This document shows, in pieces, positions 1-6,072 of a DNA stretch of 6,126 nucleotides. Position 1 is the stretch's first letter. Each line of letters begins with the position of its first letter. The notes below the pieces were generated by a model. That model had not been told where the DNA came from and searched no databases. It was given only the letters and a program-made list of their open reading frames with translations. Source of the stretch: JAAYYY01 sp964602995 (lineage in GTDB: Bacteria > Chloroflexota > Anaerolineae > Promineifilales > Promineifilaceae); assembly GCA_964602995.1 (NCBI GenBank), contig CAZRTM010000172.1, forward strand, positions 1 to 6,126, given 5' to 3'. The position numbers were made by a program, and so were the translations under genes.

Positions 1-5
1 CCCTC

Positions 6-23
6 CGTCACGCTGACGCGTCA
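6..23. repeat. Overlapping small palindromes
   Basis: CGTCA (6-10), CGC and TGACG (14-18) form a 5-bp stem with a 3-base loop. The second arm then continues into a perfect 10-bp palindrome, TGACGCGTCA (14-23). The three half-sites alternate, so two mutually exclusive hairpins are possible. It abuts the dispersed-type repeat that follows. No role is evident; it could be part of a longer repeat element that starts left of the window. Confidence 0.4.
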
Positions 24-56
24 TCCTGAGCGGAGTCTGCGGAGCGAAGGATCTCG
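21..56. repeat. Dispersed intergenic repeat, CATCCTGAGCG...CGAAGGATCT type
   Basis: The stretch begins TCATCCTGAGCG and ends GCGAAGGATCTCGG. Its outer arms ATCCT (23-27) and AGGAT (48-52) are complementary, with a weakly self-complementary middle. From memory, this pattern is a short non-coding repeat scattered between genes in many Chloroflexota and some other bacteria. Only one copy lies in this window, so its repeated nature is recalled and not seen here. It sits upstream of the membrane protein gene and no coding frame uses it. Confidence 0.5.
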
Positions 57-106
57 GTGTGGTGTTTAGTACGAATCAATTTAACTAAGTAATATCTGGC
101 TTTTGT

Positions 107-112
107 AGGAGG
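107..112 (+). promoter_or_regulatory. Ribosome binding site of the membrane protein gene
   Basis: AGGAGG, continued by a further G, lies 5 to 6 bases before the ATG at 118. This is a near-perfect Shine-Dalgarno sequence and fixes the start. Upstream, TAATAT (90-95) is a possible -10 box, but no convincing -35 box accompanies it, so the promoter is not called. Confidence 0.8.
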
Positions 113-117
113 GAGAT

Positions 118-1239
118 ATGGGTGTGACGGCGATTTCTGCCAGTCCTCGCATTTCTTCAATGAGCGAGGGGAAGTGGATTTGCAACCGGCGATGGGACCT
201 GGTTTTCATTAGCCTCAGTGTGATTCTGGTTCCGGTGCCTTACCTGATCTGGCTGCTGATGAAGGACGTTCTGATGGTGGAGTCGGACTTCGGGCGGCAG
301 GCGGTGAATCTGTTGATTGCGGCGCTGATTGGTGGGCCGCATATGTATGCCACCTTTACGCGCACGGCGCTGGATACGGAGTTCCGGCGCAATTATGGCA
401 TGTTTGTGCGCTCCTCCATTGCCATTCCCCTGATTGTCATCACCCTGGCGCTGACCAACCTGACGCTGTTGCTGACGATTTTCTTCTTCTGGGCCTCGAT
501 TCACGTCCTGCACCAGATTGTGTTCGTGGTGGAGGCGTATAACCAGAAAGAGAATAAGGCGCTGCGCACGACGCTTTCGCCGCTGTCGCGAGGAATAGAT
601 TATGCCGTGGTGCTGACCAGCCTCTACCCGCTGGCGGCCTATCGCATTGCCATTACCCAGGATTTCGCCATCGGGCCTAACAATCTGAATGACGTCATCC
701 CCGCTTTCTTTGAGCAGCCCTGGGTGGTCTATGCGGCCGGGGCGGCGTTTGGCGTGTCGCTCATTGCCTTCCTGGCCAAGAGTGCCATAGAAATTCGTGA
801 TGGCACGGCCCACCTGCCCAAGATTATCTTCATCACCCTGACGGCCGCGGCCTCCTTCATTGTGCCGGCTCTGGGCAACCTGGATACGGCGTTCCAGGGC
901 ATGAACGTCTGGCATTCGTTCCAGTATCTGGCGTTGACCTGGTATATCAACCGCCTGCGGGCCGACCGTGGCGATTTGAAGCAGATGCCGCTGGTGGAAC
1001 GGATTTCGGCCGACGGCAAGGCCAAAGTGTTCTATGGCTTCAACCTGGCCCTGACCTTCGGCGCGGTGATCATCATCGGCGTGGTGTTCCTGATTTTGCA
1101 CTTCGGCATTGGCGGTAAGTGGGCTGAGGCCAGCTACGCCATTGAGACGTCATACTATATCGGCGTGCTCTCTTTCCTCTGGATCCACTACTATCACGAC
1201 CACTTCCTGTTTACGCAGGCGGAGTCGGTGCTGCCGTAG
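118..1239 (+). CDS. Uncharacterised polytopic membrane protein with conserved-looking histidine motifs
   Basis: A 373-residue integral membrane protein with about eight or nine hydrophobic segments, near residues 27-48, 61-80, 99-138 (probably two), 158-178, 201-221, 234-254, 304-329 and 343-361. There is no signal peptide; a short polar N-terminus ends in NRRWD before the first segment. Histidines lie in or beside membrane segments: GGPHMY (H75), HVLHQ (H129, H132), WHSFQY (H266) and HYYHDHF (H357, H360, H362). Such spacing recalls membrane metal- or haem-dependent enzymes such as desaturases, hydroxylases or Brp/Blh-type carotenoid cleavage enzymes, but I cannot match it to any of them and I assign no reaction. 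The ATG start is supported by AGGAGG 5-6 bases upstream. The gene stands alone, converges with the DinB-like gene and is followed by its own terminator. Confidence is high that it is a gene and low on function. Confidence 0.9.
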   Translation: MGVTAISASPRISSMSEGKWICNRRWDLVFISLSVILVPVPYLIWLLMKDVLMVESDFGRQAVNLLIAALIGGPHMYATFTRTALDTEFRRNYGMFVRSSIAIPLIVITLALTNLTLLLTIFFFWASIHVLHQIVFVVEAYNQKENKALRTTLSPLSRGIDYAVVLTSLYPLAAYRIAITQDFAIGPNNLNDVIPAFFEQPWVVYAAGAAFGVSLIAFLAKSAIEIRDGTAHLPKIIFITLTAAASFIVPALGNLDTAFQGMNVWHSFQYLALTWYINRLRADRGDLKQMPLVERISADGKAKVFYGFNLALTFGAVIIIGVVFLILHFGIGGKWAEASYAIETSYYIGVLSFLWIHYYHDHFLFTQAESVLP

Positions 1240-1242
1240 GGG

Positions 1243-1263
1243 GAGATTAGAGATTGGAGATTT
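1243..1263. repeat. Three tandem GAGATTN heptads
   Basis: GAGATTA, GAGATTG and GAGATTT follow one another at 1243, 1250 and 1257, starting four bases after the stop codon of the membrane protein gene and ending just before its terminator. I recall similar heptad runs in intergenic DNA of Chloroflexota. The array is too short to be sure that it is more than chance. Confidence 0.45.
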
Positions 1264-1265
1264 GT

Positions 1266-1292
1266 AGGGGCCATTTGATAAATGGCCCTTTT
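1266..1292 (+). terminator. Rho-independent terminator of the membrane protein gene
   Basis: GGGCCATTT (1268-1276) pairs perfectly with AAATGGCCC (1280-1288) around a GAT loop. A G-U pair (1267/1289) and an A-T pair (1266/1290) extend the stem, and TTTT (1289-1292) follows on the + strand. It begins 26 bases after the stop codon at 1239. Read on the - strand the tail has no T-run, so it probably serves the + gene only. The convergent DinB-like gene ends at 1309, and I see no separate terminator for it. Confidence 0.85.
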
Positions 1293-1308
1293 AGGAAGGC
1301 TGGGAGAG

Positions 1309-1803
1309 TTATTGGTCTGGGCCTAGTTCGAGGGCCTGGCGCAGGTCGGCGAGATGTTCCTGTTCGTGGTTGGCGATCCGTTCGCAGATTTGCGCAATGC
1401 TCATGGTCGCACCGCTGCCGTGACGGCCGCTCTTTTCCCAATCCGCTTCGTCCAGCTCGTCGATAAACGCCAGCAATTGCTTGCGGTTATCTTGCATCAT
1501 GGCCATTAATTCAGCCGGCATCCTGTCATCCAGTTTGGCAATGCCCTGCGCATTATATTTATCCAGGTCAAAATCCTGACTCACGCCAGAGCCGCCTTCG
1601 CGTATATTCTTCATCAGGCGCAACATGCCGCCTTCAGCCCAGACCAGGTGGCGTAGCACGTCGCGGGCGGTCCAATCAGCCTGGTGCGATGAGTAGACGA
1701 GGTGCGTCCAATCTTCGGGATCCATCTGCTGGATCACATCAAGGGTCGCTTCACGGGAGCTGTTGAGCTTCTCTCGTAATGTCTGCTTCCTTTCTTCAGT
1801 CAC
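1309..1803 (-). CDS. DinB-fold family protein (DinB_2-like), putative metal-binding
   Basis: A 164-residue soluble, helical protein of the DinB/YfiT-like superfamily, a four-helix-bundle fold that usually carries a three-histidine metal site. The likely ligands are visible: H52 in the second helix (VLRHLVWAEG) and H146 and H150 in the last (NHEQEHL). Supporting family signs are DWTARDVL just before H52 and the total length, usual for the family. Members include thiol-S-transferases and many proteins of unknown role, so substrate and reaction cannot be given. The start is GTG at 1803; a strong GGAGG six bases upstream, inside the end of the Clp gene, decides it. The coding region overlaps the Clp gene by 8 bases, so the two are almost certainly co-transcribed and translationally coupled. 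It is the last gene of that unit. Confidence 0.88.
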   Translation of the reverse strand: MTEERKQTLREKLNSSREATLDVIQQMDPEDWTHLVYSSHQADWTARDVLRHLVWAEGGMLRLMKNIREGGSGVSQDFDLDKYNAQGIAKLDDRMPAELMAMMQDNRKQLLAFIDELDEADWEKSGRHGSGATMSIAQICERIANHEQEHLADLRQALELGPDQ

Positions 1804-4033
1804 CGGTTACCTCCGCTATTTTGAAATTAAGCTCGCCATTCGCGGCATCGACAACGACCTCAGTCTGATCATTTCGTTGCTGGGATAGCAAGAAATCGGC
1901 CAGCGGTTCGCGCAAGTAGCGGCTGATGATACGCCGCAGCGGCCTTGCGCCAAACTCCGGCTGGTCGTTTTGTGCCAGTAACCAGCGCCGCGCTTGCGGC
2001 GTGATGGTCAGGGAGATGCGTTGCTGTTGCGCAAGCTGTTGCTCGCGCTTCAGCAACAGGTCCAGAATCTGGGCCAGGTGATCGGGTGCCAGTTGGTGGA
2101 AGAAGATGATGTCATCCAGCCGGTTGAGGAACTCGGGCCGGAAAAAGGCATGAACGGCGTCCATCACCAACTGCCGTTCGCGCTCGCCGACCACCGGAAC
2201 CAGCAAGTGGCGCGCACCAAGGTTGCTGGTCATGATAATCACTGTCTCGCTAAAGGTGGCCAGCCGCCCCTGCCCATCTGTCAGCCGCCCTTCGTCCAAC
2301 ACCTGCAGCAGGACGTCGAAAACGCGGTCGTGCGCCTTTTCCACTTCGTCAAAGAGGATGACGCTGTACGGCTTCTCGCGTACGTGGTCAGTCAGTTGCC
2401 CGCCTCCTTCGTAGCCCACATAGCCCGGCGGCGCGCCAATGAGGCGGTTCACGCTGCCTTCATTCTGATACTCACTCATGTCCAGCGTGAGCATCGACTC
2501 CTCAGAGCCGAACATGAACTCGGCCAGCGCTTTGGCCAGCTCCGATTTGCCCACGCCGCTGGGGCCCAGGAAGAGGAAGGAGCCGATGGGCCGTTTGGGG
2601 TCGCGCAGGCCCACGCGGGCAATTTTCACAGCACGGCTGACGGCCATCACCGCCTCTTCCTGGCCGATGATGCGCTGGTGCAGGTGCTCGACCATGTTGG
2701 CGTAGCGGCTCTGCTCATCGGCGCTCAACCTGGCGATGGGAATGCCTGTAAGCTGGCTGGCGGCGAGCATCACGTCGTCGCTATTCAGGTGGTTGTCGCC
2801 ATCTGCAGCTCGCTCTCGGGGGTTGCCGCCCTCAAAGCGCGCCAGATACTCCTGATTGGCCATACGCACCATAGCCGCGGCGCGGTCCGCCAGTTGAACA
2901 GCGGCGGCGGGCAAGGCTATGGTCTTGATATACTGGCCGGCCAGCGCCGCCGCCGTCGCCAGCGCGTCTCGCTCCACTTCAATCTCATACTCCTGCTCCA
3001 ACCGTTGCTTGTGGTAGGAGAGCATGGCTATCGTTTCGTCGCGGCTGGCGGCGGGCACGTCCAGGCGGTGCGTGTTCTGGCGGATGAGAGCATCCTGGGC
3101 AAGCTGGTCATAAGCGCCGGGCGTGGTGGTTCCCAGAATTACCTGCTCGTTCTGCAGCAGCGCCTTGTGCAGCTCGCGGCTGACCTGTTCCGGGAAGCGG
3201 GCGCGCAGGCGGTCGGCAAAGAAGCGTTCGATGCCGGGCACGACGAGGACGCCGCCGCTGGCTCGTCGCAGCGCTGCGCGCATGGTAGCCAACGGATTTT
3301 CTAGCAGAGCGGTCTCGTTCATCTGCACCACGCTGCGCAAATCGGCCGGTCCCTGCTCTTCGGCCAGGAGCAGGGCCAGGCTATAGGCCAGGGTGCGCTT
3401 GCCAGCGCCTTCGGGACCGACGAGGATGACGTGGCGGTCCTGGGCCAGGGCCAGCAGGCTGAGCAGCTCGCGTAGCAGCGCTTCACGCTGGTAGACAGGC
3501 TGCGCCTGGCCCTCTTTGGCCTCCTGTACGAAGTCATGGATAGCTGAAGTTCCTTCTGTCACAACGTCGTCGAGCAGGGCCACAATGGCGGCCTGGGAGA
3601 TGCCCAGCTTTTGCAGCACGCCGTAGGTGGTGACCTTGATATCAGACATCACGGCCAGCGCGTGCCCGCTGGTGACTTTCAGCTCGTCACGGGCCTGGGC
3701 GATGGACAGCCCCTCGTCAAGGACAACCAGCATTTCGTCGGAGAGCGGGATATTTTTGCCGAAGTCGTCGGTGAAAGAGAAATTGGCGTCGCGCCCCTCT
3801 GTGAAGCGGGCCATTCGTTCCACGCGCTGCTCCAGCTCGGCCATGTTGAAGCCACGCTGTTCGGACAGCGTTCTCAGAATCTGGTGCGCGGCCGATTTCT
3901 GGTCGTTCAGGAACGTGCGCAACAAGAGCTGTGGCGTCAGCAGCTTCTTGCCATACTGCTCGCGCAGGCCGGCGGCTTCGGTCATCAGCCGTGAAAGTTC
4001 AGGTGAAGGAATGTTGGGATTCAGGTTGCCCAT
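1796..4033 (-). CDS. Clp/Hsp100-family AAA+ ATPase with degenerate first ATPase domain
   Basis: A 745-residue cytoplasmic protein-unfolding ATPase of the ClpA/B/C family. Order: two Clp_N repeats (about 13-76 and 99-157); AAA domain 1 (about 180-390); a short linker (about 393-428); AAA domain 2 (about 450-650); and the C-terminal small domain. Domain 2 is complete: Walker A GPSGVGKS (490-497), pore loop GYVG (537-540), Walker B ILFDE (559-563), sensor 1 MTSN (N604), arginine finger in FLNR (R638) and sensor 2 GARP (R697). Domain 1 is not: Walker A ends GKR (R213), the Walker B acids are Pro-Gly (266-267), the RRF arginine pair is replaced and the KYRGEFE pore loop is absent. There is no ClpB coiled-coil middle domain and no clear [ILV]G[FL] ClpP loop. 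ATG at 4033 is chosen because the longer frame (to 4174) would translate the upstream terminator. The ribosome site before it is weak (GAGAG). The DinB-like gene follows with an 8-base overlap. Confidence 0.9.
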   Translation of the reverse strand: MGNLNPNIPSPELSRLMTEAAGLREQYGKKLLTPQLLLRTFLNDQKSAAHQILRTLSEQRGFNMAELEQRVERMARFTEGRDANFSFTDDFGKNIPLSDEMLVVLDEGLSIAQARDELKVTSGHALAVMSDIKVTTYGVLQKLGISQAAIVALLDDVVTEGTSAIHDFVQEAKEGQAQPVYQREALLRELLSLLALAQDRHVILVGPEGAGKRTLAYSLALLLAEEQGPADLRSVVQMNETALLENPLATMRAALRRASGGVLVVPGIERFFADRLRARFPEQVSRELHKALLQNEQVILGTTTPGAYDQLAQDALIRQNTHRLDVPAASRDETIAMLSYHKQRLEQEYEIEVERDALATAAALAGQYIKTIALPAAAVQLADRAAAMVRMANQEYLARFEGGNPRERAADGDNHLNSDDVMLAASQLTGIPIARLSADEQSRYANMVEHLHQRIIGQEEAVMAVSRAVKIARVGLRDPKRPIGSFLFLGPSGVGKSELAKALAEFMFGSEESMLTLDMSEYQNEGSVNRLIGAPPGYVGYEGGGQLTDHVREKPYSVILFDEVEKAHDRVFDVLLQVLDEGRLTDGQGRLATFSETVIIMTSNLGARHLLVPVVGERERQLVMDAVHAFFRPEFLNRLDDIIFFHQLAPDHLAQILDLLLKREQQLAQQQRISLTITPQARRWLLAQNDQPEFGARPLRRIISRYLREPLADFLLSQQRNDQTEVVVDAANGELNFKIAEVTGD
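1810..1814 (-). promoter_or_regulatory. Internal ribosome binding site deciding the GTG start of the DinB-like gene
   Basis: On the - strand GGAGG is followed by TAACCG and then GTG. The site lies within the last codons of the Clp ATPase gene. It explains efficient start at a non-ATG codon and supports coupling of the two genes. Confidence 0.8.
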
Positions 4034-4045
4034 AGTACTCTCAAT

Positions 4046-4073
4046 CTTATAAAAGGTCTTAATGGTGCGCCAA
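4046..4073 (-). promoter_or_regulatory. Possible promoter of the Clp-DinB unit
   Basis: On the - strand TTGGCG (4068-4073) and TATAAG (4046-4051) are spaced 16 bases apart, matching sigma70 -35 and -10 boxes at 4 and 5 of 6 positions. Transcription would start near 4039, only a few bases before the ATG at 4033, giving an almost leaderless message; that fits the weak ribosome site but weakens the call. A promoter somewhere in 4034-4130 is expected because a terminator precedes it. No CIRCE heat-shock operator is seen. Confidence 0.35.
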
Positions 4074-4129
4074 GTATGGTACACCGTCGCCAGTGCAGCG
4101 GGCAACCGCAAGCGTGAGGGCCAGGCAAT

Positions 4130-4163
4130 AAAAAAGGCCCTGGCTCCGCAACCAGGGCCTTTT
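4130..4163 (-). terminator. Rho-independent terminator of the acyl-CoA ligase gene
   Basis: AAAAGGCCCTGG (4132-4143) pairs perfectly over 12 bp with CCAGGGCCTTTT (4152-4163) around an 8-base loop. Read on the - strand it ends in six Ts, then ATT. It starts about 40 bases after the stop codon of the acyl-CoA ligase gene and separates that gene from the Clp-DinB unit. It could also work on the + strand, where four Ts follow the stem, but no + gene leads into it. Confidence 0.92.
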
Positions 4164-4181
4164 CTGGAATTCAACAGCGCT

Positions 4182-4207
4182 TATCAGGCATCAGTATCAG
4201 GCATCAG
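4182..4207. repeat. Two perfect tandem copies of a 13-bp unit at the ligase stop codon
   Basis: TATCAGGCATCAG occurs at 4182-4194 and again at 4195-4207 without change. The second copy contains the TGA stop of the acyl-CoA ligase gene (4204-4206 on the + strand). On the - strand the unit reads as alternating TGATGCC and TGATAC half-units, so it may itself derive from a shorter TGAT-based repeat. No function is evident. Confidence 0.75.
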
Positions 4208-5910
4208 GCGCTCATCGTCTCGCCGGGGGCTTCTTCCTTGATTAGCTCGCGTTTGAGGACCTTACCCACTGTGGTGCGCGGTAGCTGATCGCGGAATTCG
4301 ACGAGGCGGGGGTATTTATAGCGGGCCAGTTGCTCTTTGCTCCACTCGATCAGCTCTTCCTCTGTCAGGTGGGAACCTTCTTTCTTTACCACCCAGGCCT
4401 TGACGGTCTCGCCGCGCAGGGCGTCGGGCACGCCAGCGACGGCGACTTCCAGTACGTCGGGGTGGGTTGCCAACACTTCTTCGACCTCACGTGGATAAAT
4501 GTTGTAGCCGCTGGCGATAATCATGTCCTTCTTACGGTCTTCGATATAGAAGTAGCCGTCTTCATCCATGCGGGCGATGTCGCCGGTGTAGAGCCAGCCA
4601 TCGCGCAGCGCATTTGCGGTCTCTGTCGGCATTTGCCAGTAGCCGGTCATATTGCTCGGCCCTTTCAGAATCAGCTCGCCCAACTCGCCGGCCGGCACAT
4701 CCGCATCGCCATCTTCAGGATCCACAATGCGCGCTTCGACGCCCGGCAGGGGCAGGCCGATGCCCGGCCGGTTCTCGCCGTGCAGGGGATTGGCATGGGT
4801 GGCGACGTGTGCCTCCGTCAGGCCATATCCTTCCACCAGTTTGCCGCCGGTGATTTCCTCAAAGCGGGTCTTGGTCTCCAGAAGCAGCGGCGCCGAGCCA
4901 GAGATACAGGCGCGGATGGAGCTGACGTCAACCTTGCCCTGAATGACCTGGGGATGGTTGTTGATGGCAATATACATCGCCGGCACGCCGGGGAACAGGG
5001 TCGGCTTGTATTTGTTGATGCTATCGAGCAAGTCGGAAAGGTCGCGCGGGTTGGGGATGAGCACCATCGTGCTGGCGCCGGCGACGGCAAGGTTCATGGC
5101 CGTGTTCATGCCGTAGGAGTGGAACAGGGGGATGGCGGTGAGGACGATTTCTTGGGCGTCCCGAAGGTCAGGCATCCAGGCCTTCACCATCAGCGTATTG
5201 GCAACGAGGTTGCGGTGCAGGGCAATGGCGCCTTTGGCCACGCCCGTGGTGCCGCCGGTGTATTGCAGCAAGGCCATGTCATCGGCGCTGACCTCTACAT
5301 GGGCGGGCGGTGACTGGCGGCCTGCGGCGAGGAAGTCCTGGAACCAGGTGTCGCCCGCTTCCAGCGTCACGCGGTGCCCCTCCTTCTTTTCCTTGGCAAT
5401 GGTGAACAGGAACTTTAGATGGGGCGGCAGGTATTCCTTAATATTGCTGACGATGACGCGCCTGACATTGGTGCGCCCCTGCTTCTGCACGTGCTTCAAC
5501 TTCTTATAGAAGAGGCTGAGGACGAAAACAGTTTCTGCGCCGCAATTTGCCAACTGGTGCTCCAGCTCCCGTTCGCTATAAAGCGGATTGGTGGCGACGA
5601 CAATGCCGCCGGCTTTGAGAATGCCGTAATAAGTGATGACGAATTGGGGGGTGTTGGGCATATATATGACAGCCCGGTCGTCCTTTTGGAAGCCGTTGGC
5701 TATCAGGCCCGCGGCGAGCGCGTTGCTGAGGTCGTCTAACAGGCGGTAGGAGATCCTGCTTCCCTTGAAGATCATCGCCGTCTGCTCCGGATAGTCACGA
5801 GCAGCGCGTGTCAGGAAGTCGTGTAGGGGGTGGTCGGGTACCTCGATAGAATCGGGCACGCCTGGATCATACTTTTTCGTCCATGGTTTTTCCGTGTATG
5901 TCACGCTCAT
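4204..5910 (-). CDS. fadD: Long-chain fatty acid--CoA ligase (AMP-forming)
   Basis: A 568-residue adenylate-forming enzyme that activates fatty acids with ATP and CoA to acyl-CoA, AMP and pyrophosphate, feeding beta-oxidation or lipid synthesis. Length and layout match bacterial FadD/LcfA. Family motifs appear in order: P-loop YTGGTTGVAKG (217-227), EGYGLTEA (360-367), YTGDIARMDEDGYF (441-454), the hinge region DRKKDMIIASGYN (458-470) and the C-terminal PRTTVGK with catalytic K550. FPGVPAMY and ISGSAPL also match LcfA-type sequences as I recall them. A basic stretch at about 134-180 sits where FadD proteins have a variable, possibly membrane-associating segment. Near 381-388, RPGIGLP appears one residue shorter than the usual PGSIG.P. 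The start is ATG with AGGAGGAG just upstream. The gene is transcribed alone, with its own promoter and terminator. Chain-length preference cannot be read from sequence. Confidence 0.95.
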   Translation of the reverse strand: MSVTYTEKPWTKKYDPGVPDSIEVPDHPLHDFLTRAARDYPEQTAMIFKGSRISYRLLDDLSNALAAGLIANGFQKDDRAVIYMPNTPQFVITYYGILKAGGIVVATNPLYSERELEHQLANCGAETVFVLSLFYKKLKHVQKQGRTNVRRVIVSNIKEYLPPHLKFLFTIAKEKKEGHRVTLEAGDTWFQDFLAAGRQSPPAHVEVSADDMALLQYTGGTTGVAKGAIALHRNLVANTLMVKAWMPDLRDAQEIVLTAIPLFHSYGMNTAMNLAVAGASTMVLIPNPRDLSDLLDSINKYKPTLFPGVPAMYIAINNHPQVIQGKVDVSSIRACISGSAPLLLETKTRFEEITGGKLVEGYGLTEAHVATHANPLHGENRPGIGLPLPGVEARIVDPEDGDADVPAGELGELILKGPSNMTGYWQMPTETANALRDGWLYTGDIARMDEDGYFYIEDRKKDMIIASGYNIYPREVEEVLATHPDVLEVAVAGVPDALRGETVKAWVVKKEGSHLTEEELIEWSKEQLARYKYPRLVEFRDQLPRTTVGKVLKRELIKEEAPGETMSA

Positions 5911-5912
5911 GA

Positions 5913-5920
5913 CTCCTCCT
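5913..5920 (-). promoter_or_regulatory. Ribosome binding site of the acyl-CoA ligase gene
   Basis: On the - strand AGGAGGAG precedes TC and the ATG at 5910. The AGGAGG core is four bases from the start, somewhat close, but the repeated GGAG offers an alternative register. It supports the chosen start. Confidence 0.75.
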
Positions 5921-6001
5921 GGCGCAGAACTGTGAATTTGTTAATGGCGAAGGACTAAATGGGTTTTTGGGATAGGGGGGTCGTCGCCGCCCTTACTCTT
6001 A

Positions 6002-6031
6002 AGTATAGCCAGTGGGGGGCTTGTGTGCCAA
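6002..6031 (-). promoter_or_regulatory. Sigma70-type promoter of the acyl-CoA ligase gene
   Basis: On the - strand TTGGCA (6026-6031) and TATACT (6002-6007) each differ from the consensus at one position and are separated by 18 bases. Transcription would start near 5995, leaving a leader of about 85 bases before the ATG at 5910. I see no clear operator palindrome around it. Confidence 0.65.
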
Positions 6032-6072
6032 CGATATTGCAAAGGGGGTGTTTCATTTAAGTTGTGATGGAT

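Noticed and set aside
157..1101. Long - strand open frame (314 codons) opposite the membrane protein gene
   Set aside because: It is rich in His, Gln and Arg with no domain, lies wholly inside a gene with clear membrane segments and a strong ribosome site, and is explained as the complement of that gene's codons.
118..1239. Assignment of the membrane protein as a Brp/Blh beta-carotene cleavage enzyme
   Set aside because: Several histidines in membrane segments recall that family, but I cannot line up its metal-ligand pattern or other conserved residues, so the name would be a guess.
1994..3304. Long + strand open frame (436 codons) opposite the Clp ATPase gene
   Set aside because: The opposite strand encodes unmistakable AAA+ motifs across the same span; this frame has no recognisable domain or ribosome site.
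3319..3537. Possible frameshift explaining the odd Walker A motif, from an overlapping - frame here
   Set aside because: The main frame reads through with recognisable Clp domain 1 sequence on both sides; the alternative frame gives low-complexity Ser/Arg/Ala-rich protein with no AAA motif.
4117..4147. Alternative stem GCCAGG (4120-4125) with CCTGGC (4139-4144) as an antiterminator
   Set aside because: In the - strand transcript the second partner lies downstream of the terminator, so the 12-bp terminator stem would form first and is much stronger.
4330..5313. Long + strand open frame (327 codons) opposite the acyl-CoA ligase gene
   Set aside because: The - strand carries the whole set of ligase motifs here; the + frame is a codon-complement shadow.
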